Positions 1 through 7,771 of a DNA stretch of 64,000 nucleotides are shown one piece after another. Numbering within the stretch: the stretch's first letter is position 1; every line of letters begins with the position of its first letter. The position numbers and the translations under genes are program-made. Origin of the DNA: an uncultured Granulosicoccus sp. GTDB taxonomy: Bacteria; Pseudomonadota; Gammaproteobacteria; Granulosicoccales; Granulosicoccaceae. The stretch spans positions 186,001 through 250,000 of the forward strand of contig CANLNQ010000004.1 of the NCBI GenBank assembly GCA_947492525.1, read 5' to 3'. The notes beneath the pieces are model-generated. The model was not told the origin of the DNA. It searched no databases and saw nothing but the letters and a program-made list of their open reading frames with translations.

Positions 1-1
1 G

Positions 2-178
2 ATTGGCGGTCTGGCCAGCGTCGCCCTGGCTCTGGTGACGGGTTTCCCCGTCATGCCATCGCCCTTGAGCATCATCGGTGCACTGGTGACGTCGATCCTG
101 GTGGGTGTGCTCTCAGGTTACCTGCCCGCTCGTAGAGCGGCCCGGATGAAGCCGGTGGATGCGTTGAATACGCAGTAG
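2..178 (+). CDS. ABC transporter permease, MacB/FtsX type (C-terminal fragment)
   Basis: Only the last 58 residues lie in the window; the gene begins upstream. The visible part is a hydrophobic helix followed by the short Tyr-Leu-Pro-Ala-Arg-Arg-Ala-Ala segment and a tail ending in Pro-Val-Asp-Ala-Leu. This is the standard ending of FtsX/MacB-fold permeases, where the last transmembrane helix is followed by a cytoplasmic PARxAAxxxPxxALR-like tail. Such permeases work with a MacB/LolD-type ATPase in lipoprotein, peptide or macrolide handling across the envelope. The substrate cannot be told from this fragment. The frame runs open from base 2 to the TAG at 176-178. Confidence 0.8.
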   Translation: MGGLASVALALVTGFPVMPSPLSIIGALVTSILVGVLSGYLPARRAARMKPVDALNTQ

Positions 179-265
179 CGGCAGCAGCAGGACAGGCATG
201 CTGCAGGTTTCTCGCTCTTGTCATGCTTTTACGCAGTGCGCGACACGCGATACGCGACATAGGAT

Positions 266-289
266 TACGTGCCTACGTGCCTACGTGGC
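266..289. repeat. 8-bp tandem repeat, three units, overlapping a stop codon
   Basis: Three successive octamers TACGTGCC, TACGTGCC and TACGTGGC occupy 266-289, equivalent to GCCTACGT in another phase. The 25 bases before them also look repetitive, with variants of GCGACAC and GCGATAC. The repeat lies between two convergent genes and covers the stop codon (281-283, minus strand) of the sulfatase-fold gene. It resembles the larger octamer arrays at 10089-10276 and 31505-31560. Confidence 0.7.
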
Positions 290-2041
290 GGACTCGGAAT
301 CAGACAGCAACGGCTCCTCGGCGGGCGTTTCCTCGAATGACGTGCTCAGCAAGGTCCTGATGGATTCCATGGGCAATGCACTGGCTGTTTCCGCCGGCAG
401 CATGGCATCGCTGAAGAACTCGTCGGGCAGTCGCTGAAGAAGCGCTTCGTCGGATGAGAAGATGTGCATGGGCACATGTGCATTGGGTGCCCAGCCGGAA
501 ATGATGCTGGCGGGTTGATGATCACCCATCACGATGATCAGTGCATCATCGGCATATCGGGCCAGATATTCGCCAACCAGCTTCAGGTTCTGGTCCACGG
601 AGATACCATAGGCCTTGCGCACAGGTTCGGCTCTGGCCCAGCTGTAGCGTTCCCCGAAACGTTGAGTGCCATCGAACACGCTACCGTCGTCGATTTTCTC
701 CCAGGGTTGATGGACCGGCAGCGGGCCCCAGGGTGCGTGAGAATCAAGAAGACCGATATGGGCCATCAGGGGCGCCTCGGCCGTTGCCCGAACCTTTCGC
801 TCGAAGGCGGTGAGTGTGTATTGATCGGGCATTGTCACGAAGCCGAAATCCTTGCCCTGATAATCCAGCGCGTCATGATCGAAGAATCGGTCAACCTGGT
901 ACCAGGCGCCTTCAACCCAGGCGGACTTCACGACCGGCAGTACCACCGATGTTGTCCATCCGGCCTGCCGGAACAATTGCGGGAGCGATTTTCTGTCGGA
1001 GCTGATCAGCCGATCAAAGCGCGCATGATTGCCCAGTCTCAGTCCGGACGCTACCGTGGCATGCGCCAGCCAGCTGCGTCCACCGCGTATCGGTGAGTCC
1101 ACCCAGGCACTCCTGACATGCAGACCGGCGCTGAGCGTCTCACCTTGAACGGCCTGCAGTCTGGCGTCTGCCAGATCGCGAAACTGCGGATCATCAACGA
1201 AAGAACGACCGTAGGATTCAACATAGATGATGATCACATCGCGGCCCTGCAGAGCGGAGAAATCAGGTTCCCGGCCTGACAGTTCATCCACCTGCAAGAG
1301 GCGGCTGAACTGTTTCTGATCGCGGATGGCCCATTGCGTGTACTGAACGCGTTCGACCAGTTCATCAGCCAGCACCCAATGCGTTTTCAAGGAGGGCACG
1401 AAGCGACCGGGTCCGCCCGCTGTTGCCATGGCGCTGAGCAAGGGGACACAGCACACAATCGCCAATGAACGGCGCCACGGTCGGTTCAGCCCGTTCAGGC
1501 AGCCCAGTCCTCGGTACAGCAGGATGGCCAGAGCTACCAGTATCACCAGGCCAGCCAGGGACAGGCCGATAGCCTGAGACAAGCCGATCGTATCCGAGGT
1601 CAGTGTCCAGCCTTGCTGAATGAGGTGCCATTCGGCCAATGGGTTGAAGGCACGTCCAAAGGCTGCCCGAGAGATCAGGTCACCGAGCCGGAGCAGCAAC
1701 AGGCACAGTACCGCGGCCGTGACCAGCAGCCTGAGAACCGTGGAGAGGGCCCTGTTCGTCAGTAACAGCAGCAATACGATCACGGGGACATCCAGAGGCA
1801 GCTGTTGCCAATGCGACCGTGTGAACTGATCCGGGTGTCCAGGTAGCACCAGCAACATGAACAGCAGGCAGACTGTCAACAGCGAATAGAGCGCTGCACG
1901 CCGATGGACGTTGTCCGACGGAACGGTTTGGGTTTGTGGCATGTTCAGGCGCTGTTGAGCTGTGATGACGGAGACGCGGACTGAAGGCTCGGACCGCAAG
2001 AATCGCGATTGGTTTGATCCGAGCCTGTTTCCGGTCGTCAC
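281..2041 (-). CDS. Membrane-anchored sulfatase/phosphoglycerol-transferase-fold protein (LtaS-like)
   Basis: The protein has 586 residues. The N-terminal third is hydrophobic, with about four or five transmembrane helices. The C-terminal part is an alkaline-phosphatase/sulfatase-fold domain expected in the periplasm. Metal-site motifs are visible: VESYG early in the domain and MGDHQPA near the end, plus an intervening DSHAPWG segment. At the nucleophile position LtaS-type enzymes have Gly-Lys-Thr; here Gly-Gly-Arg-Ser is seen, so Ser is the probable nucleophile. Family members move phosphoglycerol or phosphoethanolamine head groups or hydrolyse sulfate or phosphate esters; the substrate is unknown. 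An alternative start at 1942 (Met34) would remove a polar leader. It may follow the DUF1479 gene in one transcript (74-bp gap). Confidence 0.8.
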   Translation of the reverse strand: MTTGNRLGSNQSRFLRSEPSVRVSVITAQQRLNMPQTQTVPSDNVHRRAALYSLLTVCLLFMLLVLPGHPDQFTRSHWQQLPLDVPVIVLLLLLTNRALSTVLRLLVTAAVLCLLLLRLGDLISRAAFGRAFNPLAEWHLIQQGWTLTSDTIGLSQAIGLSLAGLVILVALAILLYRGLGCLNGLNRPWRRSLAIVCCVPLLSAMATAGGPGRFVPSLKTHWVLADELVERVQYTQWAIRDQKQFSRLLQVDELSGREPDFSALQGRDVIIIYVESYGRSFVDDPQFRDLADARLQAVQGETLSAGLHVRSAWVDSPIRGGRSWLAHATVASGLRLGNHARFDRLISSDRKSLPQLFRQAGWTTSVVLPVVKSAWVEGAWYQVDRFFDHDALDYQGKDFGFVTMPDQYTLTAFERKVRATAEAPLMAHIGLLDSHAPWGPLPVHQPWEKIDDGSVFDGTQRFGERYSWARAEPVRKAYGISVDQNLKLVGEYLARYADDALIIVMGDHQPASIISGWAPNAHVPMHIFSSDEALLQRLPDEFFSDAMLPAETASALPMESIRTLLSTSFEETPAEEPLLSDSESAT

Positions 2042-2115
2042 TCACGGCAACTGACAGTGCTGAATGCGAAGTGTTTCTCAGTCATGGCCAGCCAGGCTTG
2101 CCATTGTTGAACGTC

Positions 2116-3345
2116 TCAGGTGTCAAGCGCCATCTGGGTGCGGCCAAGCTCTGTCAGGTCATCGAGGGTTGCTCGGCCCTCGAAATCCACTTCGTAGTCT
2201 TCGGCCGCGAAATCCGGCGCGCTGCGTCCGCTGATGAAGCTGGATGCCTGGCGCAGAGCGTAGGCCCGGTTCTTGGCGCAAGCCGGGCTTGCACCGATGT
2301 AGATGACATTGGCGTAATCCTTGCCGTGATGCTCGTTGCCGACGGCATGGACCACATCAGGATGCCACCAGACGGTGTCTCCCGGGCCGACTGTCTGAAT
2401 CGGTACGATACCCGGCATCAGATCGGGGTGCCAGTGCGCATCCACCCCCAGTGCGCGTCCGGGTCTGGCCAGACAGAGTTCATTCTCGGGTACGTCCTGC
2501 TGCAGGGCACGCAGCAAGAGGTAGGCGATGCCCTTGGCGATCGGCAACAGCTCAAGCGTACCGTCTCCGGGTCCCTGTTCGGTCAGCGCAGTCCAACCCT
2601 GGAAGGTGCGGAACATCGAACTCACGGCCGGGGACGCGTATTCGCGGGTTTGTGTGCGGTAGGCTGCCCGCCAGGGGTCGTAGGCATCCAGCTCGCCGGC
2701 GAAAATGCTGGCATAGATTTTCTGGAAAGCAGGATCCACCCAGCGTTCGTAGGAACCGGCGTCGATATGGGGCGACAGGCCTAGAGTTGTATCACCGGGT
2801 GCACGTCGTCGAGTGCGGTCTGCGTAGGCGTAGTCCAGATCCGGGTCGAACTCCGGTCCTGCCGGGGCATCGATATCCCACAATCCATTCAGAAATCGCT
2901 TGGTTTGTGCCATGGACTCTGCCTGGCGGGCCATGACCTGTGGTCGCGACCAGTACACGCCATAGATCTGCGGCCGGGCATCCTTGAGATCGCCAAAATA
3001 GTCGTCCAGTCCGGCTTTTTCGCGCGCTCGATCCAGATAGTTGTTGGTAGACAGGTATTCGCCGAGCTCCTGATTCCAGTCTTCAGCCTGCTGGCGTGCG
3101 AAAACGTCTCTGACGATGACGCAACCTCGTTGTCGAATGGCAGCGATGTCGCTTTTGCTCACCGAGTTGTCCCGCACCGCGGCGTGCGAGATCTCGGGGA
3201 CTACCGCTGCCGTTCGCGCCTGTGTGTCTACCACTTCATCGACGCTTCTGCGTATCTCGTCGCGTACGTGTGCAAAGGCTTTTTCGACGTCGTTGTACTG
3301 TGAAAGGTCCTGTTTTGTCTGACTGATGTATCCGTCGATATCCAT
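2116..3345 (-). CDS. DUF1479 / YbiU-like 2-oxoglutarate-type oxygenase
   Basis: A 409-residue soluble protein matching the DUF1479 family (E. coli YbiU is of similar length). A double-stranded beta-helix iron site is visible as His-Ile-Asp in SPHIDAGSYERW, with the distal His in WHPDVVHAVGN; Arg residues near the C-terminus could bind the co-substrate carboxylate. Members are presumed Fe(II)/2-oxoglutarate oxygenases; the substrate is not known to me. The start is supported by a strong GGAGGAA ribosome site nine bases upstream. It sits 22 bp after the LacI gene on the same strand, so the two are probably cotranscribed and its substrate may relate to the carbohydrate sensed by that regulator (inference). 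Confidence 0.85.
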   Translation of the reverse strand: MDIDGYISQTKQDLSQYNDVEKAFAHVRDEIRRSVDEVVDTQARTAAVVPEISHAAVRDNSVSKSDIAAIRQRGCVIVRDVFARQQAEDWNQELGEYLSTNNYLDRAREKAGLDDYFGDLKDARPQIYGVYWSRPQVMARQAESMAQTKRFLNGLWDIDAPAGPEFDPDLDYAYADRTRRRAPGDTTLGLSPHIDAGSYERWVDPAFQKIYASIFAGELDAYDPWRAAYRTQTREYASPAVSSMFRTFQGWTALTEQGPGDGTLELLPIAKGIAYLLLRALQQDVPENELCLARPGRALGVDAHWHPDLMPGIVPIQTVGPGDTVWWHPDVVHAVGNEHHGKDYANVIYIGASPACAKNRAYALRQASSFISGRSAPDFAAEDYEVDFEGRATLDDLTELGRTQMALDT

Positions 3346-3367
3346 GCTTGCGTTGTTCCTCCAGAGT

Positions 3368-4438
3368 TCATGTTCGAGTGTTGGTCTTGCCGGTGTCTGT
3401 CAGCCGGTACCGTGGTTCCGGTTCGATCAATACACTGAGTTCCCCGGGCGGCGGCCTGTCTTCCAGCAATCGTATGAGAGTCTCCCCGAGTAGACGGCCG
3501 GTTGCATCGATATCCTCGTAGAAGGAGTCGATCGACGGCGTCATGTGGTCCAGTGTTGCAGAGGTCTGCTTGGCGATGACATCGATATCCACCGTGGGCG
3601 CCAGGCCAGCATCACGAATGCCGGCCATGGCGGCAATGGCCGCCATCTCACCGGCGCAGACAATGCCGTCGGGACATCGCTCGGACTGGCACAGACGTGC
3701 CACTGTCCTGCGCAGATCATTCAGCGGTGTTTCAAGATTGGGTGGGTCGTCGATCTCGATGGACTGCAAGGCATTGCGTGTGACGATGCGACTGAAGCCA
3801 TTGAGCAGATGCGTCTGGTAGGTCAGGCTGGCGGGTGCGCCGATAAGCATGAGGCAACGACGGCCCCGTTGTACCAGCCGTGTGGTTGCCGCTTCGGCGA
3901 AATGCTCGTTGTTGAAATCCACCGAGGCATGCTGCGTTGCCAGCTCGGTGCGACCATGGGTCACGAATGGAAAATCGTTCTCGAGCAGATAACGAACGCG
4001 CAGATCCTGGGGAGCGGTGCGAGACAGCACGATGCCATCGGCCCGCTGGTTCTCGACAATGGAGCGCACAACCGACAGTTCATCGTGGTGGCGGACATCG
4101 GGGGTTGCGGACAATTCGTAGCCATTGTCCCGGCAAATCTCTCCCAGCCCGGAAATGATCGATGCCGTGTATCCGGTGATCTCCCCCTGAGGGGCCAGCA
4201 GAAGACTCAGCGTGTGTGTGCGGCCAGTGCGCAGTCCGCGACCGGCGCGATCCGGCACATAGCCCAGCTCGTCGGCAACCTGCCGGACGCGCTGGCGAGT
4301 GGCGAGCGCTATGTCGCTGCGATTGTTCAGTGCGCGCGAGACAGTGGTGACTGCCAGCCCGCAGGCCTGGGCGACCGTGCGCAGGGTCGGTCGGTCCCGA
4401 CGGGTGTTGTTCGAAGATCTGGAGGTCTGTCTGGGCAT
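3368..4438 (-). CDS. LacI-family transcriptional regulator of the adjacent sugar ABC operon
   Basis: A 356-residue LacI/GalR repressor. The N-terminal helix-turn-helix (about residues 18-65) reads TLRTVAQACGLAVTTVSRAL, followed by the hinge helix region ELGYVPDRAGRGLR. The rest is a periplasmic-binding-protein-like effector domain that binds a sugar or derivative. It is divergent from the ABC importer starting at 4568, and a perfect 18-bp palindrome with the typical LacI central CG lies 12 bp upstream of its start, arguing for autoregulation and control of the importer. It is paralogous to the LacI protein at 51866-52927 (shared FPF-THGRT stretch in the effector domain). The ligand is unknown. 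Confidence 0.93.
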   Translation of the reverse strand: MPRQTSRSSNNTRRDRPTLRTVAQACGLAVTTVSRALNNRSDIALATRQRVRQVADELGYVPDRAGRGLRTGRTHTLSLLLAPQGEITGYTASIISGLGEICRDNGYELSATPDVRHHDELSVVRSIVENQRADGIVLSRTAPQDLRVRYLLENDFPFVTHGRTELATQHASVDFNNEHFAEAATTRLVQRGRRCLMLIGAPASLTYQTHLLNGFSRIVTRNALQSIEIDDPPNLETPLNDLRRTVARLCQSERCPDGIVCAGEMAAIAAMAGIRDAGLAPTVDIDVIAKQTSATLDHMTPSIDSFYEDIDATGRLLGETLIRLLEDRPPPGELSVLIEPEPRYRLTDTGKTNTRT

Positions 4439-4449
4439 GACTGCATCAT

Positions 4450-4467
4450 ATCTGTAACGTTACAGAT
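4450..4467. promoter_or_regulatory. LacI-type operator, perfect 18-bp palindrome
   Basis: ATCTGTAACGTTACAGAT is a perfect inverted repeat with the central CG of LacI/GalR operators. It lies just upstream of the minus-strand LacI start (4438). A partial copy, TGTATCGTTACT at 4508-4519, overlaps the -10 region of the plus-strand importer promoter, suggesting two sites and possible looping. Binding by the adjacent LacI protein is inferred. Confidence 0.8.
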
Positions 4468-4492
4468 GTCAATTGGAAAATGGCAGATCGCT

Positions 4493-4521
4493 TTGACTAT
4501 GGCGGTTTGTATCGTTACTAT
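4493..4521 (+). promoter_or_regulatory. Sigma70-like promoter of the sugar ABC importer
   Basis: TTGACT at 4493-4498 and TACTAT at 4516-4521 are separated by exactly 17 bp, close to the -35/-10 consensus. The half-matching operator TGTATCGTTACT (4508-4519) overlaps the -10 element, so a bound repressor would block it. A transcript from here would carry a leader of about 40 bases before the binding-protein ATG at 4568. Confidence 0.65.
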
Positions 4522-4567
4522 TCTGCGTAGGCAATGTTGATTGCCACACCACGAGGAGACCAGAAAA

Positions 4568-5815
4568 ATGAGATTGACCACTATTGCCGCGAGTGTTGCA
4601 CTCGCTGCAGGTTTGAGTAGTGCCGTTTCAAGCGCCGTTGCAGCCGATGTGGAAGTACTGCACTGGTGGACATCGGGCGGAGAGGCCGCGGCGCTGGACG
4701 TTCTGAAACAGGATCTTGAAACCCAGGGTGTTGGCTGGCAGGACATGCCGGTCGCCGGCGGCGGGGGCGAGGCTGCGATGACGACTCTGCGAGCGCGCGT
4801 CACGGCAGGCAATGCGCCCACAGCCGTTCAGATGCTCGGCTTCGATATCACCGATTGGGCCAATGAGGGCGTTCTGGCCAACCTGAATTCGGTTGCTGAA
4901 GACGAGAACTGGGATGCTGTCGTGCCTACCGCCTTGCAGGCATTTTCCAAGCATGACGGGAACTGGATCGCAGCGCCGGTCAATGTGCATTCAACCAACT
5001 GGGTCTGGATCAGCAAGTCGGCTCTGGATGAAGCCGGCGGCAAGGCGCCCGAGAGCTGGGAAGAGCTGGTTGCCGTGCTGGATGCCATGAAGGAAAACGG
5101 AATCACGCCGCTGGCTCACGGCGGTCAGCCCTGGCAGGATGCAACGATCTTCGATGCCGTCGTGCTGTCCATGGGCAATGATTTCTACAAGCAGTCCATG
5201 ATCGACCTCGACATGGATGCGCTGTCAGGTGAAACGATGGTTGAAGTTTTCGAACGCATGGAAACCTTGCGCTCCTACGTCGACGACAATTTCTCAGGCC
5301 GCGACTGGAACCTGGCTTCCGCCATGGTCATCGAAGGCAAGGCCGGCATGCAGATGATGGGTGACTGGGCCAAGGGTGAATTCCTGAAAGCGGGGCAGAC
5401 GCCCGGAGAAGACTTTCTGTGCATCCGCTTTCCGGGTACTCAGGGGTCGGTCACGTTCAATTCCGATCAGTTCGCCATGTTCGGTCAGGAAGGTGACGCT
5501 GATGCTCAACAGAAGATGGCAGCCGCCATACTCAGCCCGGAATTCCAGTCGGCGTTCAATGTCGTGAAGGGATCGGTTCCTGCGCGTACCGATGTGTCGG
5601 ATGGCGATTTCGACGACTGTGGCAAGAAAGGCATGAAGGATCTGGCTGAAGCCAATGAAGCGGGTAGCCTGTTCGGTTCCATGGCGCATGGTCATGCGGC
5701 TCCGGCGGCGGTCAAGAATGCGGTTTACGATGTCGTGACCCAGCATTTCAACGGTGGTCTGAGCAATGAAGAGGCTGCTGAAGAACTCGCGAACGCTGTC
5801 GACGCCGTACTGTAG
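4568..5815 (+). CDS. Sugar ABC transporter substrate-binding protein (family 1)
   Basis: The periplasmic receptor of the importer encoded by the next three genes, 415 residues from the chosen ATG. A Sec signal peptide spans about residues 1-25 (MRLTTIAAS... ending SAVAADVE). The mature start [18 protein letters not shown] and the downstream [12 protein letters not shown] and [12 protein letters not shown] segments resemble glucose/mannose-type binding proteins such as Pseudomonas GtsA. An in-frame ATG at 4541 would add nine polar residues before the signal peptide; 4568 is preferred because GAGGAG stands about ten bases before it. Paralogue: 50455-51684. Glucose-like sugars are the likely ligands by family; this is not proven. 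Confidence 0.92.
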   Translation: MRLTTIAASVALAAGLSSAVSSAVAADVEVLHWWTSGGEAAALDVLKQDLETQGVGWQDMPVAGGGGEAAMTTLRARVTAGNAPTAVQMLGFDITDWANEGVLANLNSVAEDENWDAVVPTALQAFSKHDGNWIAAPVNVHSTNWVWISKSALDEAGGKAPESWEELVAVLDAMKENGITPLAHGGQPWQDATIFDAVVLSMGNDFYKQSMIDLDMDALSGETMVEVFERMETLRSYVDDNFSGRDWNLASAMVIEGKAGMQMMGDWAKGEFLKAGQTPGEDFLCIRFPGTQGSVTFNSDQFAMFGQEGDADAQQKMAAAILSPEFQSAFNVVKGSVPARTDVSDGDFDDCGKKGMKDLAEANEAGSLFGSMAHGHAAPAAVKNAVYDVVTQHFNGGLSNEEAAEELANAVDAVL

Positions 5816-5836
5816 TTCGGCTGACGCCACACGGCA

Positions 5837-5868
5837 GGCAATGCACGGATCACGGTCCGTGCATTGCC
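5837..5868 (+). terminator. Strong stem-loop after the binding-protein gene
   Basis: A perfect 13-bp stem (GGCAATGCACGGA with TCCGTGCATTGCC) and a six-base loop begin 22 bases after the binding-protein stop. No T-run follows. Such hairpins after the first gene of ABC operons commonly stabilise the upstream message or partly terminate, giving excess binding protein over permeases. That role is inferred here. Confidence 0.65.
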
Positions 5869-5967
5869 GATGCCAGCCAGCTATATCGGCCATGGCCGGC
5901 ACTTGCACCGCGCTGCCTTGTGCACGGTGTTGTCGGTCAGCGCCTTTGTCCACCACCTCCTGATTGA

Positions 5968-6852
5968 ATGATCCCCATGAAAGAGCGTTTGCAGCTCTGG
6001 GTGCCCAAGCTGGTACTCGGACCGAGTTTCCTGCTGATCCTGTTCTTCGTATACGGGTTCATTCTGTACACCGGCTACCTGTCGGTCTCCGACTCGCGCA
6101 TGTTGCCCTCCTACGGTTTCGTCGGTCTGGAGAACTACGAAAAACTGTGGGGCTTGCGCCACTGGACAGGTTCCCTGAAGAACCTGGCCATTTTCGGTTC
6201 CCTGTACATCGTGATATGCAGCGTGCTGGGTCTGATGCTGGCGATTCTGCTGGATCAGAAGATTCGGGCCGAAGGTGTCCTGCGCCCCATCTATCTCTAT
6301 CCCATGGCGCTGTCGTTCATCGTCACAGGTACCGCCTGGAAATGGTTTCTCGATCCGGGCATCGGTCTTGAGCAGACCATGCATTCCTGGGGCTGGACGA
6401 GTTTCGAGTTCGACTGGATCAAGAGCCGAAGCAACGCCATCTACACAGTGGTCATCGCGGCGGTGTGGCAGAGCTCCGGGTTCGTCATGGCCATGTTTCT
6501 GGCAGGGCTCCGCGGCGTCGATCCGGATATCATTCGTGCCGCGGAGATTGACGGTGCATCACGGGCTCGCATCTATCGCCGAATCATCATCCCCATGATG
6601 CGGCCTGTCTTCCTGTCGGCCTTTGTCGTACTTGCGCATCTGGCCATCAAGTCCTATGACCTGGTCGTCGCCCTGACAGGTGGAGGTCCCGGCAAGGCAA
6701 CCGAGCTGCCGGCGACCTTCATGTATTCCTACACCTTCAGTCGTAATCTGATGGGTATCGGCGCAGCATCGGCCATCATCATGCTGATCATGATCTTCTC
6801 CATCATCGTGCCTTATCTGTATTCCGAACTGCGTGCGGACAAGCAATCATGA
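5968..6852 (+). CDS. Sugar ABC transporter permease (MalF/UgpA type)
   Basis: A 294-residue inner-membrane protein with about six transmembrane helices. The EAA loop that contacts the ATPase is seen as RAAEIDGASRARIYRRIIIP. It pairs with the next permease to form the membrane channel for the sugar delivered by the 4568-5815 protein. A second in-frame Met at 5977 is a possible start; neither has a strong ribosome site. The stop overlaps the start of the next gene by four bases (ATGA), indicating translational coupling. Confidence 0.92.
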   Translation: MIPMKERLQLWVPKLVLGPSFLLILFFVYGFILYTGYLSVSDSRMLPSYGFVGLENYEKLWGLRHWTGSLKNLAIFGSLYIVICSVLGLMLAILLDQKIRAEGVLRPIYLYPMALSFIVTGTAWKWFLDPGIGLEQTMHSWGWTSFEFDWIKSRSNAIYTVVIAAVWQSSGFVMAMFLAGLRGVDPDIIRAAEIDGASRARIYRRIIIPMMRPVFLSAFVVLAHLAIKSYDLVVALTGGGPGKATELPATFMYSYTFSRNLMGIGAASAIIMLIMIFSIIVPYLYSELRADKQS

Positions 6853-7757
6853 GTGAGAGTACCTCCGATACCATGAGTGGCGCGATACAGCATTCAAGCC
6901 AGGGCAAGCGCATGACACCTGCCCGCATCCTGCTGTACGCAGTGCTCGTTCTGTTTGCCATCTACTATCTGCTGCCGCTGTACGTCATGCTGGTGAATTC
7001 CTTCAAGCCACTGGAGGAGATACGCGGTGGTGACATGCTTGCACTTCCGCAGACCTGGACTCTCGCGCCATGGCAAAGCGCCTGGTCGACGGCCCAGATC
7101 GGTGTGCAGGCCACCGGCTTGAAACCGTATTTCATGAATTCGATCGCCATGGTCATACCCGCGGTCTTGCTGTCGACCATTCTGGGTGCCTTGAACGGCT
7201 ATGTGCTTACCAAATGGCGTTTCCGGGGCGATGGCATCGTATTCGGTCTGTTGCTGCTGTCCTGCTTCATTCCGTTTCAGATCGTACTCATTCCGATGGC
7301 TCGCATGCTCGGCATACTGGGCCTGGCGGGTACGACTTCCGGCCTGGTGCTGGTGCATCTGGTCTATGGGCTCGGTTTTACAACCCTGTTCTTCCGCAAC
7401 TACTACGCAGCGTTTCCAACCGAACTGGTACGGGCAGCGCAGATCGATGGTGCCGGTTTCTTTCGCATCTTCGGCCGAATACTGCTGCCGTCCTCGGGCC
7501 CGATCATCGTGGTTTCCGTTATCTGGCAGTTCACCAATATCTGGAATGACTTCCTGTTCGGGGCCAGTTTTGCCGACGTGGATTCGGTACCGATGACAGT
7601 GGCCCTGAACAACCTTGTCAGCTCATCCACAGGCGTCAAGGAGTACAACGTGCATTTCGCCGGAGCGGTATTGGCCGCTCTGCCAACGCTGGTTGTCTAT
7701 ATCGTCTCCGGACGGTACTTCGTGCGTGGCCTGATGGCGGGTGCCGTCAAGGGCTGA
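6849..7757 (+). CDS. Sugar ABC transporter permease (MalG/UgpE type)
   Basis: A 302-residue inner-membrane protein, second half of the permease heterodimer. An N-terminal polar tail of about 22 residues precedes the first helix (LLYAVLVLFAIYYLLPLYVM). The EAA loop RAAQIDGAGFFRIFGRILLP is clear. It ends in FVRGLMAGAVKG, a typical ending of this family that recurs in the paralogue at 48558-49478. It overlaps the preceding gene by four bases, and the ATPase gene follows 14 bp later. Confidence 0.93.
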   Translation: MSESTSDTMSGAIQHSSQGKRMTPARILLYAVLVLFAIYYLLPLYVMLVNSFKPLEEIRGGDMLALPQTWTLAPWQSAWSTAQIGVQATGLKPYFMNSIAMVIPAVLLSTILGALNGYVLTKWRFRGDGIVFGLLLLSCFIPFQIVLIPMARMLGILGLAGTTSGLVLVHLVYGLGFTTLFFRNYYAAFPTELVRAAQIDGAGFFRIFGRILLPSSGPIIVVSVIWQFTNIWNDFLFGASFADVDSVPMTVALNNLVSSSTGVKEYNVHFAGAVLAALPTLVVYIVSGRYFVRGLMAGAVKG

Positions 7758-7771
7758 TCGAGAAAACCTGG

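Noticed and set aside
3545-4540. 331-residue plus-strand frame across the LacI gene
   Set aside because: Antisense to a clear LacI gene and running through the operator and importer promoter.
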